NCBI GenBank assembly: GCA_018670085.1
Contig: JABHRS010000035.1
Coordinates: forward strand, 1-64,000
Source of the DNA: an archaeon
GTDB taxonomy: Archaea; Nanobdellota; Nanobdellia; Woesearchaeales; GW2011-AR9
DNA: 64,000 bases
Direction: 5' to 3'
Each line of letters begins with the position of its first letter. The stretch's first letter is position 1. The notes under the pieces are model-generated. The model saw nothing but the letters and a program-made list of their open reading frames with translations, did no database searches and had not been told where the DNA came from. A program made the position numbers and the translations under genes. Positions 40,684 through 51,106 of the stretch are shown here, piece by piece.

Positions 40684-40833
40684 ATTGTAAAAACCATTTC
40701 TGGGGCGTGTGTGCAGGAGCCAAAATATATTCGAAAGAGCTAAATAATTCGACCTGAACTTCACGAAGTAAAGTGAACGCAAAGAAGCGCTAACCCGTTG
40801 CTTCGCCCCGAGCCGAAGGCAGGTTTTTACAAT
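40684..40833. repeat. GC-rich structured element B, bounded by 12-bp perfect inverted repeat ATTGTAAAAACC/GGTTTTTACAAT
   Basis: Arms 40684-40695 and 40822-40833; inner GGGGCG/CGCCCC (40702-40707/40804-40809); core 40750-40796 resembles element A. Confidence 0.65.
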
Positions 40834-40855
40834 TTACAAAAATTTTAATTTTTTT

Positions 40856-41722
40856 TTAATTATTATTTTTTTCTTCCAACTCATCCAGCGGATTCACAAC
40901 TTCATCCAATTTCTTAGAAGAGACATGTGTATAGATTTCAGTTGTCGCAAGATTCGAATGCCCCAAAAGTTCTTGAATAACCCTAATAGAAGTTCCACCA
41001 TCATGCAAATGCGTTGCAAAAGAATGCCTTAGTTTATGTGGTGTCACTTGTTTTTGAATTCCAGCTCGCGATGCTGCACCCTTAACCAGCTTTTGAATAT
41101 TTCTTTCAGTTAACGTATCACCCTTAGAGTTCGAAAACAACCAACCACTTTGTTGATGATCCACATACTCCGCAAGTTCATAAGCCAAAGCTTTTCCCAT
41201 AAAAAATAATCGATCTTTTCCACCTTTACCTAAACGAACGTATCCCTTTCCACTTTTGAAATCAATTTCCTCAATTCGAAGTTTACATAGCTCTGAAACC
41301 CGAAGACCTGCGCTGTAAAGCAGTTTAATAATTAATCTACTCTTACGGCTGCCTGCAGAATTAATTAAACTAGCCATCTCAGGTTTAGTGAGGTAGATTG
41401 GCAGTGATCTTGCAATTTTTGGAACTTTAATATTTGCAATCCCTTTATTCAAAACTTCATTGTAGTGAAATAATAATGCTGAACGAATTAAATTCACTGA
41501 TCTTGGTGCAACGCCTGCTCCTATTTTTGTTGCAAGGAACTTTTTCATATCACTTCGATCAACTTGTGAAGCATCCTTTCCAACAAAAGATAAGAATTCC
41601 GAATTAAATTTACAGTATGCAAGTTTGGTACTACCACTCATTCCTCGAAGTATCATTTCAGTTTCAAGTTCAGATAAATCATGTGATTGTTTTGAAATAT
41701 TAGAATCAGTATCCACCATCAA
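40856..41722 (-). CDS. xerA: XerA-type tyrosine recombinase/integrase
   Basis: SAGLRVSELCKLRIEEID, HKLRHSFATHLHDGG, LLGHSNLATTEIYTHV catalytic motifs. Confidence 0.92.
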   Translation of the reverse strand: MMVDTDSNISKQSHDLSELETEMILRGMSGSTKLAYCKFNSEFLSFVGKDASQVDRSDMKKFLATKIGAGVAPRSVNLIRSALLFHYNEVLNKGIANIKVPKIARSLPIYLTKPEMASLINSAGSRKSRLIIKLLYSAGLRVSELCKLRIEEIDFKSGKGYVRLGKGGKDRLFFMGKALAYELAEYVDHQQSGWLFSNSKGDTLTERNIQKLVKGAASRAGIQKQVTPHKLRHSFATHLHDGGTSIRVIQELLGHSNLATTEIYTHVSSKKLDEVVNPLDELEEKNNN

Positions 41723-41766
41723 AATAAAAAAGAATTACAAGTTAATAAAAGTTCGGGTAAAACGCT

Positions 41767-42297
41767 CTACACTCCAATTGCTTCACGCAATTTTACAATG
41801 TTTCCATATTTCACATGATTATAAGCGTCCACCAAATTCTCAAAACAATTTGGACTAAAGTTGTGGTACAAATCATTCAAATTTACATCCTTAAAATAAT
41901 CCCTTCCATTAACGGAATCAATAATCTTGTTAATTAACACATGCAAAACTTGACCAGCAACATCAACGCCTAAGAAACTTTTTGTCATTCCATCAAGACC
42001 ATGATTTTTATTCAAGTTAGCTCCTTCAAGTAGTGCTGCTAAATCATTCTCATTCTCCCTCAAATCATAAACAACTCCATAAATGCCCTGACCAGCTGCA
42101 TAAGCTAGCAATTGATTTTGAATTTCCTTGCTTGGCATACCTGGATTCCTATCAATTCCGCTAACTCTGCCCCGTAAATCAATTAGTCCACAGTTTCGGT
42201 CTTCTTTAAATCTATACAATCCAATATCAAGATCGTTAGGAATAACTACAATTGGAATTTTTTTTAAATGATCAATGTATTCAGGATCTATACTCAT
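41767..42297 (-). CDS. Hypothetical protein, paralogue of 43072-43587
   Basis: Shared GLIDxRGxVxG…QNQLLxYAAGxGIxGxVYDxREN core. Confidence 0.6.
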   Translation of the reverse strand: MSIDPEYIDHLKKIPIVVIPNDLDIGLYRFKEDRNCGLIDLRGRVSGIDRNPGMPSKEIQNQLLAYAAGQGIYGVVYDLRENENDLAALLEGANLNKNHGLDGMTKSFLGVDVAGQVLHVLINKIIDSVNGRDYFKDVNLNDLYHNFSPNCFENLVDAYNHVKYGNIVKLREAIGV

Positions 42298-42369
42298 AAA
42301 AATTACTAATTAAAAAAACTATATAAATATTGTTGTTGTTTAAAAGACAAAAAGAAAAAATATAAATAA

Positions 42370-42942
42370 TTAACTACGTTCTCTCAGACTAGCTAAAATT
42401 TGACTAAGACTAAAACTTTCTCCACTTGGGGTTACAAATTCATAATCCTTTCTAGCTTGCATTTTGACATAATCCAACATCTGATCACGCAGGATATCAA
42501 CTTGGATATCAGGTAAGGAAATATAGCCAGATCTCATTACCTCACTAATTTTATCAGCATCAAGTAAATCAACATCATCTGTGGTAACGCATCCCACATC
42601 AATAAAATGTTCAACATTCGCTAATTCCCCAATTGCCAGGTATACTGGATTTTCAAAAGACCAACAAGTTAAATCTAATTCACGAAATACACGTTGTTCC
42701 AAATATCCCTCACCAAAAGGTAGCAAACGGCTCACAACAGTTGACCCTTGTTCCAAAGTTCCAGTCATTACTCTCAAATCTCCTCTAACATATCCTAACA
42801 CTCCTGATGGGTTTTTTTGACTGGGATCACTTCCCCATGTAACTCTTGTTGCCAAAGAACCAGGCATTGCTTCAAGCACCTGTCCTGGTTTAACTTCACT
42901 CACAAGTCTTGCTTGGTCATATAAATTCAATTTTACTGTCAT
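42370..42942 (-). CDS. Hypothetical protein
   Basis: 190-aa ORF with upstream TATA and dyad. Confidence 0.55.
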   Translation of the reverse strand: MTVKLNLYDQARLVSEVKPGQVLEAMPGSLATRVTWGSDPSQKNPSGVLGYVRGDLRVMTGTLEQGSTVVSRLLPFGEGYLEQRVFRELDLTCWSFENPVYLAIGELANVEHFIDVGCVTTDDVDLLDADKISEVMRSGYISLPDIQVDILRDQMLDYVKMQARKDYEFVTPSGESFSLSQILASLRERS

Positions 42943-42973
42943 AATTATTCACTCCAATTTTTATAGTATAGCA

Positions 42974-43059
42974 ACCAATTAATATTGGTACATACTCCTA
43001 AAAACGATAGTACTTTATAAATTTTCGCAGAAAATACTACTATGAGGTGGCACCAATAT
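42974..43059 (-). promoter_or_regulatory. Promoter of 42370-42942 with ACCAAT-TAAT-ATTGGT dyad and a third CACCAAT half-site
   Basis: Dyad 42974-42989; half-site 43051-43056 flanking TTTATAAA. Confidence 0.4.
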
Positions 43060-43071
43060 CAAGTAAACAAT

Positions 43072-43587
43072 CTACCTAAGATCATTAGCTCTCAAATGAC
43101 ACAAGCCATCTTCTAAACTGTCATAACAATGTGGTTTGAAATTTTGATAGATATCCAAAACATTAATCACTCCAAGATATGCCCCACCCCTAATTGATTC
43201 AATTAATTGACACAATAACTGAGGCATAGTTTCTTGTTTCATTTCAATTCCCAAAAAAGCTTTTCCCATATTAGAAATAAGATGATTATTGTTTATCTCA
43301 ATAGCTGCAACTAAACTTTGTAAGGCATGTTCATTTTCTCGAAAATCGTAAACAATTCCTTGAATTCCATTCCCAGCAGCATAAGATAGCAATTGATTCT
43401 GAGCATCTTCAGTTGGAATTCTTAAACAATCATCCGCACCCACAAACCCATCAACTTTCCCTCGAAAATCAATCAAACCATAACTTGGTTCATCAGTAAA
43501 GCGATATAACTCAACTTCAAATTTATTTTCTATAACCTTCAGTGGAATTCTAGTCAATTTTTGCTGGTATTCAGAATCTATATTCAT
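43072..43587 (-). CDS. Hypothetical protein, paralogue of 41767-42297
   Basis: Shared core as above. Confidence 0.6.
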   Translation of the reverse strand: MNIDSEYQQKLTRIPLKVIENKFEVELYRFTDEPSYGLIDFRGKVDGFVGADDCLRIPTEDAQNQLLSYAAGNGIQGIVYDFRENEHALQSLVAAIEINNNHLISNMGKAFLGIEMKQETMPQLLCQLIESIRGGAYLGVINVLDIYQNFKPHCYDSLEDGLCHLRANDLR

Positions 43588-43657
43588 AAAGATAAAAAAA
43601 ATAAAATCTCTTTTTAAGCATTGTTATAGTAAAAAAAGAAAAAGAAAAATAAAAAAA

Positions 43658-44344
43658 TCAATTAAGCAATTCAATTGCAGTTGCTTTCTCCAAAGCAGTT
43701 GTACTATCAACAAAAGGAATACCATCAGTATCACAATTAACAATTGTTCTCAAATCAGTACATGCCAGCAAAATTCCCTCAGCTCCTTGTAACTTCAATG
43801 AAGCAGCGATCACATCCAAGCTAAGAGCATCTTCACTTCTAACTGTGTTTGTCACAATCCGAACAATAATTTCTGAAATTTCCTCTTGTTCACATGCAGA
43901 AGGAAGAACAACTTCGATTCCTCTAGCTTCAAGTGCATTAATGTGCAACCTCTGTTCAATGGAAGTAGTAGACGCCATAACTCCAATAGATCTAAAACCC
44001 AACTTTTGACATTCAATAGCAGACTCTTCAATGATACTCATAATTGGGATATCACACAATTCTCTCAATTGATCAATAAAAACATGTACAGTGTTGCATG
44101 GAATTACAATAAATTCCGCTCCACTATTTTGAAGTCTAAGGACAGTCTTAGAAAGCAAATTCAAAACTTCATTTGGCGTTTCCCCAGAAGCTAGGCGCTG
44201 CAAAACTGCTTCTGGCATTGCAACATTTTCCATTAACATATTTGGCTGAACTTGCGTCTTAGCTATCACTGCATTATTCACATTCACAAAAAACTGCGAA
44301 CTTGTTTGCGGTCCAAGGCCTCCAACTATTCCTAATCGTTTCAT
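43658..44344 (-). CDS. Aspartate/glutamate racemase family protein
   Basis: MKRLGIVGGLGPQTS, VIPCNTVHVF, LLACTDLRTIV; start at MKRLG. Confidence 0.9.
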   Translation of the reverse strand: MKRLGIVGGLGPQTSSQFFVNVNNAVIAKTQVQPNMLMENVAMPEAVLQRLASGETPNEVLNLLSKTVLRLQNSGAEFIVIPCNTVHVFIDQLRELCDIPIMSIIEESAIECQKLGFRSIGVMASTTSIEQRLHINALEARGIEVVLPSACEQEEISEIIVRIVTNTVRSEDALSLDVIAASLKLQGAEGILLACTDLRTIVNCDTDGIPFVDSTTALEKATAIELLN

Positions 44345-44438
44345 AAGAATATCAGATACGTCTACGTTAATAAAAGATTTCGTAGAATATTCGAAAAACA
44401 AGCAAAAAATATATAAATACTTGAATAATCTACAACTT

Positions 44439-44888
44439 ATGAAGAATATAAGACAAAAATTAGTGACTTTGTTCAGGAAAGGTTACTGCACTCCACAAAT
44501 TTCCAGAATTGCAAAACAGTGTAAAGAAGCCAGCACAACTATTCATTATAATATCAAAAAATTAGAAGAGTTAAAAATTATCAAAGCCTACAAAGCAGTG
44601 TTTGACTACAAAAAAATTGATATGGGATATTGTGCCTATGTACTTTGCCAAATCTCACCAGATGAGTATACAAATCCATCCAAAATTGCTAAAAGCCTAG
44701 TAAAACATGACAGAATTGAAAGCGTTGACATTTGTACTGGTGACTGGGAATTGATTCTTAAAGTTAGAGCCAAAGACCAGGACGAATATTATGAATTTCT
44801 ACAGAAGTCAATTTCACAGAAAGGAATTGTCAAAATCAAAACAGTGAGTTCGTTAAAGCAGTTGAAAACAGAGTTTATTCCAGTATAG
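44439..44888 (+). CDS. Lrp/AsnC family transcriptional regulator
   Basis: HTH PQISRIAKQCKEASTTIHYNIKKLEELKIIKAYKAVFDYKKI and RAM-like C-terminus; TATA about 24 nt upstream. Confidence 0.85.
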   Translation: MKNIRQKLVTLFRKGYCTPQISRIAKQCKEASTTIHYNIKKLEELKIIKAYKAVFDYKKIDMGYCAYVLCQISPDEYTNPSKIAKSLVKHDRIESVDICTGDWELILKVRAKDQDEYYEFLQKSISQKGIVKIKTVSSLKQLKTEFIPV

Positions 44889-44899
44889 AAAAACTAAAA

Positions 44900-45499
44900 C
44901 TAATCATAACAAGGGAGGTATCCTGGTTTCATTTCCTTAACAACAACTTCCACATAACCTTCTTTACACAAAAAAATATCCAAAAATGGAGCACACGCTG
45001 GGAGATAATTTTCATCTGAAGGACCTAGTTCATACCTAGAGTTCATCCCATCTTCTAAATTACCCATGACTTTCAAGATATTAGCTGCAGATCCTGATTG
45101 ACATGACACAATTAATTCCTCCAAATGTTCCATTCTATAATCCATTACTCCTGGAAAATCTCCATAAACAGAAACAGCAGCATAATTATCTAAGATAACA
45201 TCTAGTTCACTAGCATTATGGATGTAATTATTCTCTCCAACAATAACAGTTTTAAGATCCAAGACATCTTGATCCTTAGCAACAGAAGCAATATTGTAAT
45301 CACCTGAATCTGCAACTTCTGGATCAGCTGAGTCCATACTGCCTGAATCTATACTTTCAGCATCGCCTGAGTATGTATCTTCTGCACTAATAATACTGAC
45401 TTCTTTAAAAACATTAGCATCAGAACTATTAAGGCAAGAATAAACTCCAAACCCAGCACTTGCAAACCCAAGCAGAGAAATAAGATATTTATTAACCAT
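44900..45499 (-). CDS. Secreted hypothetical protein
   Basis: N-terminal hydrophobic segment. Confidence 0.5.
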   Translation of the reverse strand: MVNKYLISLLGFASAGFGVYSCLNSSDANVFKEVSIISAEDTYSGDAESIDSGSMDSADPEVADSGDYNIASVAKDQDVLDLKTVIVGENNYIHNASELDVILDNYAAVSVYGDFPGVMDYRMEHLEELIVSCQSGSAANILKVMGNLEDGMNSRYELGPSDENYLPACAPFLDIFLCKEGYVEVVVKEMKPGYLPCYD

Positions 45500-45617
45500 T
45501 TAGTGACAAAAACAAAGCACATTTATAAAACTTTCAATAGAAAATAAGAGTTTAAAAGAAAAAAGATAAAAAAAAGAAAAATAATAATTAAAGGTTAATA
45601 ATTACTTTGACATGTAA

Positions 45618-46097
45618 TTATTGATTCCCCATACATTGTTGGAACGCCCTTTCACATTGATCATATGCTTCATCTGCTTCTTTCTCACAGTCTTCATACT
45701 CTTCTGCAAGCCCAACAGAGATAGCTTCCAATTGATTAGGATATAAGTCCCTTAATACTTGTGCCAATGCTTCAGCTTTATCCTCACAAGCCTCTTGTCC
45801 TTGATTAGCTAGTTCAAAACAATTATTGCTTTCATCAAGACATACTTCTTCATCGCCTAAGACTACTCCACCCCATCTTTCAACAACTTCAGGATCAACT
45901 TCTAAATTATCTATAAAACTATTACCAACATCAATTAATCCTCTTCCATCAGCTACACTAATTCCACCATTACTACCAGTTTGAATTGCTTCACCTGCAA
46001 TCGCTTCATCACTACCACCAGTGTTAAAAATAAAAAAACCGATCACTAAAACAGCAATTAATCCAATTGCCACCATTTTTTTTTCACTATTCATCAT
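45618..46097 (-). CDS. Membrane-anchored hypothetical protein
   Basis: N-terminal TM helix MVAIGLIAVLVIGFFIF; Cys-containing C-terminus. Confidence 0.5.
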   Translation of the reverse strand: MMNSEKKMVAIGLIAVLVIGFFIFNTGGSDEAIAGEAIQTGSNGGISVADGRGLIDVGNSFIDNLEVDPEVVERWGGVVLGDEEVCLDESNNCFELANQGQEACEDKAEALAQVLRDLYPNQLEAISVGLAEEYEDCEKEADEAYDQCERAFQQCMGNQ

Positions 46098-46230
46098 TTA
46101 TACCTCTTTTAAAATTATAAATTAACATTAATAAGAAAGATTTAACATTTATAAATTTTATCATAAACACTGTCAACATAAATAAGCAATATCCAAACAT
46201 TAAAAAAGGCAAATTCATTCTTAATCATCG

Positions 46231-47967
46231 ATGGCTCTAGAAGATTTGAATTGGTTAACTTCACACCATATTCTAAAAGTTGCAAAACTCCAAGGATTTG
46301 GCTTATTGAGTAAACTTGCCATCTCCGAAACCGAACGCAGATTAGCAAGAAGATTAAAAATAGACACAAAAAATTTAGATGACAAAAATATTGTCAAAAA
46401 CCAAAAAAATAGAAGCAGAAAAATTTACACCATAAGAAAACAATTACAAAAAACCACTTCACACAGAATTAATCTTAAAGCAGTATCTGATTTAGAGAAA
46501 AAAAGCATTACCCAAATGCGTAAACATAATTCCCAATTAATTAAAGAAATAAAAAATATTGCAAAAACAATTACCGACTCACATAATTTAATTATTTATG
46601 AACAACAACAGGTAACACATGATGTTGCAACCGTGATAACATTTTTAGCCCACTTTGTACACATTCTAGAATTAGATCTAAAACACAGTGATGTCATCAG
46701 ATACATTCCCATGCAATATCAACGAAGATTAATGTTACTAGTTGAAGCTGCTAGAAACGAATTGATAAACATAGAATTAGCTGCTGAAGAAAGCATAGTT
46801 AGTGAATTTGATATCCAACACTTTCTAAAAATAAAAGCAGAGTCAAAAATGTTCAAATCCAAAGATATAGCCTCGTTAATTTATTCCAGAACTGTTTCAA
46901 ATAAAAGATTACATGGAAAATTAAACTCATTAAAACAAGTAGTAAAACAAATTCATGCAATATTTCTTGAAATCCAAAAATTTGGAGAAAAAGATATACA
47001 TGGAACTTTCCTACCAGAGATTAGTACAATGGCAACTCATGCATCAGTTGAATTCGAATTATTAGAACAACACATGAAACAAGCTATAAAAACATGGCCG
47101 ATAAAAGCTAATAAAAAAAGTGACATTATTCATGCATCAAAACTGGTAATGAAACAATTAAACTCAATAAAACAAAAACTCAAAGTAGAAACTGAGCAAA
47201 AAAAATTGAATTTCAAAAAATCTTACCATGATATGGTTGAATTATCTTATCAATCAGTTGTTCAGGGAATTGACAAACAGATAAATGACTTGAATGATGT
47301 AAGAAATGAATTATTAAAAAATATCAGCACAACTGAAGAAAGAGCAGAACGCTTTAGATTAATAAACAAATTCCTATCTGAGTACTATAAAAAAAATAAA
47401 AATATGTTAGTATATTTGTCCCAGTTTACAATTAGTCAAAAATTCAGTCCAAAAGACGCAAAACACAAAGACCAAACATTTGCAAAATTTACTAGTTGTT
47501 TAGAATCATTTGAAAAACATATGGGTGTATTTTATGATCAGATGAAAGCAAGATTACATAACACAATTGACATAATCAAAAACAGTTTATTACTTCAACA
47601 ACATCTAGCAATAGAATTAAATTATTTGCAACAACATACAAAAAAACTGTACGCAGATTTGATAAAAAGTCACAGTCAAATTTCAAAAGATGAAACTTCT
47701 AAATATAAAACAAAAACGCATGCCAAATTTGCAAAACAGATGCAACAGAAAGAACATGAGCTAAAATTACTCTTAGATAATTTGAAAAATTCAATTGGAA
47801 AACAGATCAGTCATTTAATCAAAGAAATTCCTGATGATGAAGCATTGGAACTTACTTTTGGGAAAGCTAATGTGAGAGAATTAAAAAATAGTGGAGCAAT
47901 TGTTGCAAATACATTAGGTGAAATGGCAGAAATGATTGGCGTTCATAGAAGGATTAGTGCGAAGTAA
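46231..47967 (+). CDS. Long coiled-coil hypothetical protein
   Basis: 578 aa, K/Q/E-rich helical heptads. Confidence 0.65.
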   Translation: MALEDLNWLTSHHILKVAKLQGFGLLSKLAISETERRLARRLKIDTKNLDDKNIVKNQKNRSRKIYTIRKQLQKTTSHRINLKAVSDLEKKSITQMRKHNSQLIKEIKNIAKTITDSHNLIIYEQQQVTHDVATVITFLAHFVHILELDLKHSDVIRYIPMQYQRRLMLLVEAARNELINIELAAEESIVSEFDIQHFLKIKAESKMFKSKDIASLIYSRTVSNKRLHGKLNSLKQVVKQIHAIFLEIQKFGEKDIHGTFLPEISTMATHASVEFELLEQHMKQAIKTWPIKANKKSDIIHASKLVMKQLNSIKQKLKVETEQKKLNFKKSYHDMVELSYQSVVQGIDKQINDLNDVRNELLKNISTTEERAERFRLINKFLSEYYKKNKNMLVYLSQFTISQKFSPKDAKHKDQTFAKFTSCLESFEKHMGVFYDQMKARLHNTIDIIKNSLLLQQHLAIELNYLQQHTKKLYADLIKSHSQISKDETSKYKTKTHAKFAKQMQQKEHELKLLLDNLKNSIGKQISHLIKEIPDDEALELTFGKANVRELKNSGAIVANTLGEMAEMIGVHRRISAK

Positions 47968-48176
47968 ATTATTGGTTTTGATCAAATATTTTGGGCTAAT
48001 AGATTTTAATCAAAAGTAAAAAATTCTATCTGAGCGTTACTGGTAACATTTAGTCATTGATTGAACTCTTTAAACCTAGAAAGTGTAATCAAAAATAAAA
48101 AGAATGGTTTATCGTATATAGTGCAAATAATTGCTTAAACAAAGTATTAAAAACTCCAAAGAAACCATTCATTTTT

Positions 48177-48461
48177 ATGTCAATTGAAGATATTCCAGAA
48201 ATAAAAAATTTTAATCCACACATCCCCTTACAGCCTCATTCAATAGGGATAGTGACCACTAGTTTTGGAAGAAAACATATTGGTACAATCTATTGTAAGG
48301 TAAAAGAGACTAATTCTAAAGAAGGACAATGGATCATCTATATGGGATCAAAACTTGGCAAAGATGGCATGTCTGACCCAAATAATATGGATGCCTACAA
48401 ATTAGTTAAATTTAATGAGAGTAATTGTCAGTACGAACGAGTCCCCTATCAATTTGAATAA
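48177..48461 (+). CDS. Hypothetical protein
   Basis: 94-aa ORF. Confidence 0.4.
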   Translation: MSIEDIPEIKNFNPHIPLQPHSIGIVTTSFGRKHIGTIYCKVKETNSKEGQWIIYMGSKLGKDGMSDPNNMDAYKLVKFNESNCQYERVPYQFE

Positions 48462-48543
48462 ATTAAGTCCATACTTTCTAGCCACAACACCAAATTAAGT
48501 GAAACTAGTTAAATTTATAAACTCAAAACAGTTCATTGTACTT

Positions 48544-49299
48544 ATGACAGAATTGACTTGGGAACAGATACTAGCTCACTTAAAGTATGAAGAATCAGTA
48601 GTGATTAAGATAATAAATGCTCATCACGCCACTAAAAATGAGCAGTTAACTAGTCCTGAAAAAAGGAAGTTCAGAGCAATAAATAGGGATGCTAGAACTG
48701 CAATCTGGCGCCATCTCAATGAGAAGAAACATGTCTTACATGAACCAATTGCTGCAATAGAATTAGCAGACAAGTATGTCTTAGAGAGGAAGGAGTTCAA
48801 TACAGCTACAGTTGCATGGCTACTACGAACTATTCTCAATGCAAAAGAATTAGTGCAACGCCAAATAAATTATCAATCAATTTATCGATTAGAAACAATT
48901 GTATTTACTGACAATACAATTACAGATATTGGGCCTGGATTTACTATACAAAAAGTTTTCCCCGAGCCAATCTATGCATCTAAACCTAAGGCAATAGCAG
49001 CAGCTCGAGCAAAAAACACACCAAATGCATTAACTAAATTTATGAGAGTGACTTATTTAACTGATGAACCACATGGCACGTGGTTTATTACTTTCTTAAA
49101 CAAAACAGATTTAAGACCTATACTCAGAAAGCAGTACCTCCAAGACCATTTCTTTGAAGTATACTTACAGAAAGCAATTGATCAATCAATAGGTGTAATT
49201 AAGGGTGCTGTAAAAGATATTAAAACAATGGACATCGAAGTTATTAAACTGAACAAATATCATATTTTAATTACTTACTGCAGAAAGATATACAAATAA
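48544..49299 (+). CDS. Hypothetical protein
   Basis: ORF from 48499; ATG 48544 preferred because TTTATAAA lies about 26 nt upstream. Confidence 0.5.
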   Translation: MTELTWEQILAHLKYEESVVIKIINAHHATKNEQLTSPEKRKFRAINRDARTAIWRHLNEKKHVLHEPIAAIELADKYVLERKEFNTATVAWLLRTILNAKELVQRQINYQSIYRLETIVFTDNTITDIGPGFTIQKVFPEPIYASKPKAIAAARAKNTPNALTKFMRVTYLTDEPHGTWFITFLNKTDLRPILRKQYLQDHFFEVYLQKAIDQSIGVIKGAVKDIKTMDIEVIKLNKYHILITYCRKIYK

Positions 49300-49459
49300 T
49301 CGTTGCTGCACATTAAAATTGCCCATTGCATTTGTACCTTAATTTGCTCCAAAAAACAAAATTTCTTCTGAACCATAACTTCTAATCAAAAAGCAAACTT
49401 TCAAGAACAGGCACCAGTCATCCACAAACTATTAAAAACAAAATATTTTCACTAATAAA

Positions 49460-49720
49460 ATGGCAAGTTACGAAACTATGGTGAAATATGTTGCAATTGC
49501 ATCAATTGTTGTTGGATTGGGTAAATGTGTTACAATTGCATTGGAAAGTGATTTAGAACAACAACTAAATCAATCAGAGATGAATCCACTTAGAAAACTA
49601 AATACTGCAATTGGTTCGGACTGCATTCGTAGGGACCAGGTAACTATCGATAATTTTGATACATATATTGATCAATCAGATGATTGTCCTGAAGATAGAA
49701 CCTATTTTGGAAAAAAGTAA
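49460..49720 (+). CDS. Small hypothetical protein with N-terminal TM
   Basis: 86-aa ORF. Confidence 0.4.
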   Translation: MASYETMVKYVAIASIVVGLGKCVTIALESDLEQQLNQSEMNPLRKLNTAIGSDCIRRDQVTIDNFDTYIDQSDDCPEDRTYFGKK

Positions 49721-49871
49721 GTAATTAGCTTATTTCTGTGAAATTGATTGAGTTATTAGTTGGATTTAGCTGTGTTTGTGCAGAAATTGGTTCGTATAAT
49801 GTATATTACGAGCCGTCTAGTACATATATTATATACCGAACTTTTATAAACTTCAACAAATTCATAGATAT

Positions 49872-50420
49872 ATGCCAGATCATCCAAAATCAAACCCAAA
49901 TCAAGGAAGAATTGTAAAGTGCACTAATTGTAAGGAACTTCAAGAACATCATGCAAAAGGTATGTGTGCCAAATGTTACAAAAAACAATGGGTTTCTAAA
50001 CAAATCATTACATGTGAAGAATGCAAAAGAACGAAACCACATCATTCAAAAGGGCTCTGTGATAGTTGTTATGGTAGAATCCACAAATATGATACTATTA
50101 AACGATATAATATAAGAAAATACTACAACATTTCCCTAGAACTTTATCGCCAAATAACAATTAAATGCGTTAGCTGCTTATTCGCCAAAATTGTTGAACT
50201 ACATCACTTAGATGGAGACAAAAAAAACAATAATACTAACAATTTAGTGGGGTTATGCCCGAACTGCCACAAAATGATCCATACATTCAAATATTATGAA
50301 GAAATCAAATCAATATTAGGCAAAAAAGGGTTTCCAACAGAAAAAATACATCCCTCAAGCTATGTAAAAGCTAGAAAAAAGAAAAATATTGCCAAAACAG
50401 AAATTCCAATCGAATCCTAA
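49872..50420 (+). CDS. HNH endonuclease with two N-terminal zinc knuckles
   Basis: CTNCKELQEHHAKGMCAKCY, CEECKRTKPHHSKGLCDSCY, HHLDGDKKNNNTNNLVGLCPNCHKMIH. Confidence 0.85.
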   Translation: MPDHPKSNPNQGRIVKCTNCKELQEHHAKGMCAKCYKKQWVSKQIITCEECKRTKPHHSKGLCDSCYGRIHKYDTIKRYNIRKYYNISLELYRQITIKCVSCLFAKIVELHHLDGDKKNNNTNNLVGLCPNCHKMIHTFKYYEEIKSILGKKGFPTEKIHPSSYVKARKKKNIAKTEIPIES

Positions 50421-50689
50421 AACTTCAAAACCTAAAACTTTCAATCATTTTTTGCCATGAATTCGAATCAAAGTTAGAAATTTTGTCGAAACTACTAAAA
50501 TATTCTACATTTATCAAAATAAGTCATTAATCTTTGATTTTATGCGAACCTTTGCTGCACTCACTTACAGGAAACTAGCAAAAACACTCTAAAAAACCCT
50601 GATTTGATAAAAATAATAGGCATATCAGTTACAAAAATACCTCAAAAAAGATAGAAATTACAAATTTAAAAAATTACACACTAAAAAAT

Positions 50690-51106
50690 TTACCAACATG
50701 GCTTCCATTTACCAGGATTATCTTTTTCCATCCTAACACATGTATCCCATCCATATTTATCAAACAAAACACCTGTCCAAAGAGAAACATGTGCATTAGC
50801 TGCAAGTCCCTTAATTCCATCATCACTGAAGTAAGCTGTTAAAGGAAATCTTCCTTGTAATTCAGATGCATCATCACATCTAGTACCAGCTAATAAATTA
50901 TTAAAGTCACTTGAAGAAACAACTAATTCAATTCCTCCATGACGTGCAGTTGCAAGTAATAATTTTCTAGAATTTGACTCGTCTGCCTGGCCCACATAAG
51001 CCACCTTCGCAACGTCTACATCAGCTGATCCTGCTGTATTTTGCAGAGTTAAGTTATTTGTATAAACATTTCTGTCCGGATAAGGCATTGAAGTGCATGC
51101 TTGCAT
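50690..51106 (-). CDS. Hypothetical protein
   Basis: 138-aa ORF. Confidence 0.4.
   Translation of the reverse strand: MQACTSMPYPDRNVYTNNLTLQNTAGSADVDVAKVAYVGQADESNSRKLLLATARHGGIELVVSSSDFNNLLAGTRCDDASELQGRFPLTAYFSDDGIKGLAANAHVSLWTGVLFDKYGWDTCVRMEKDNPGKWKPCW

Noticed and set aside
40856-41722. XerA gene as integrase of an integrated element spanning this region
   Set aside because: Sequence resembles the chromosomal XerA class; no att-like direct repeats, tRNA or phage genes seen nearby
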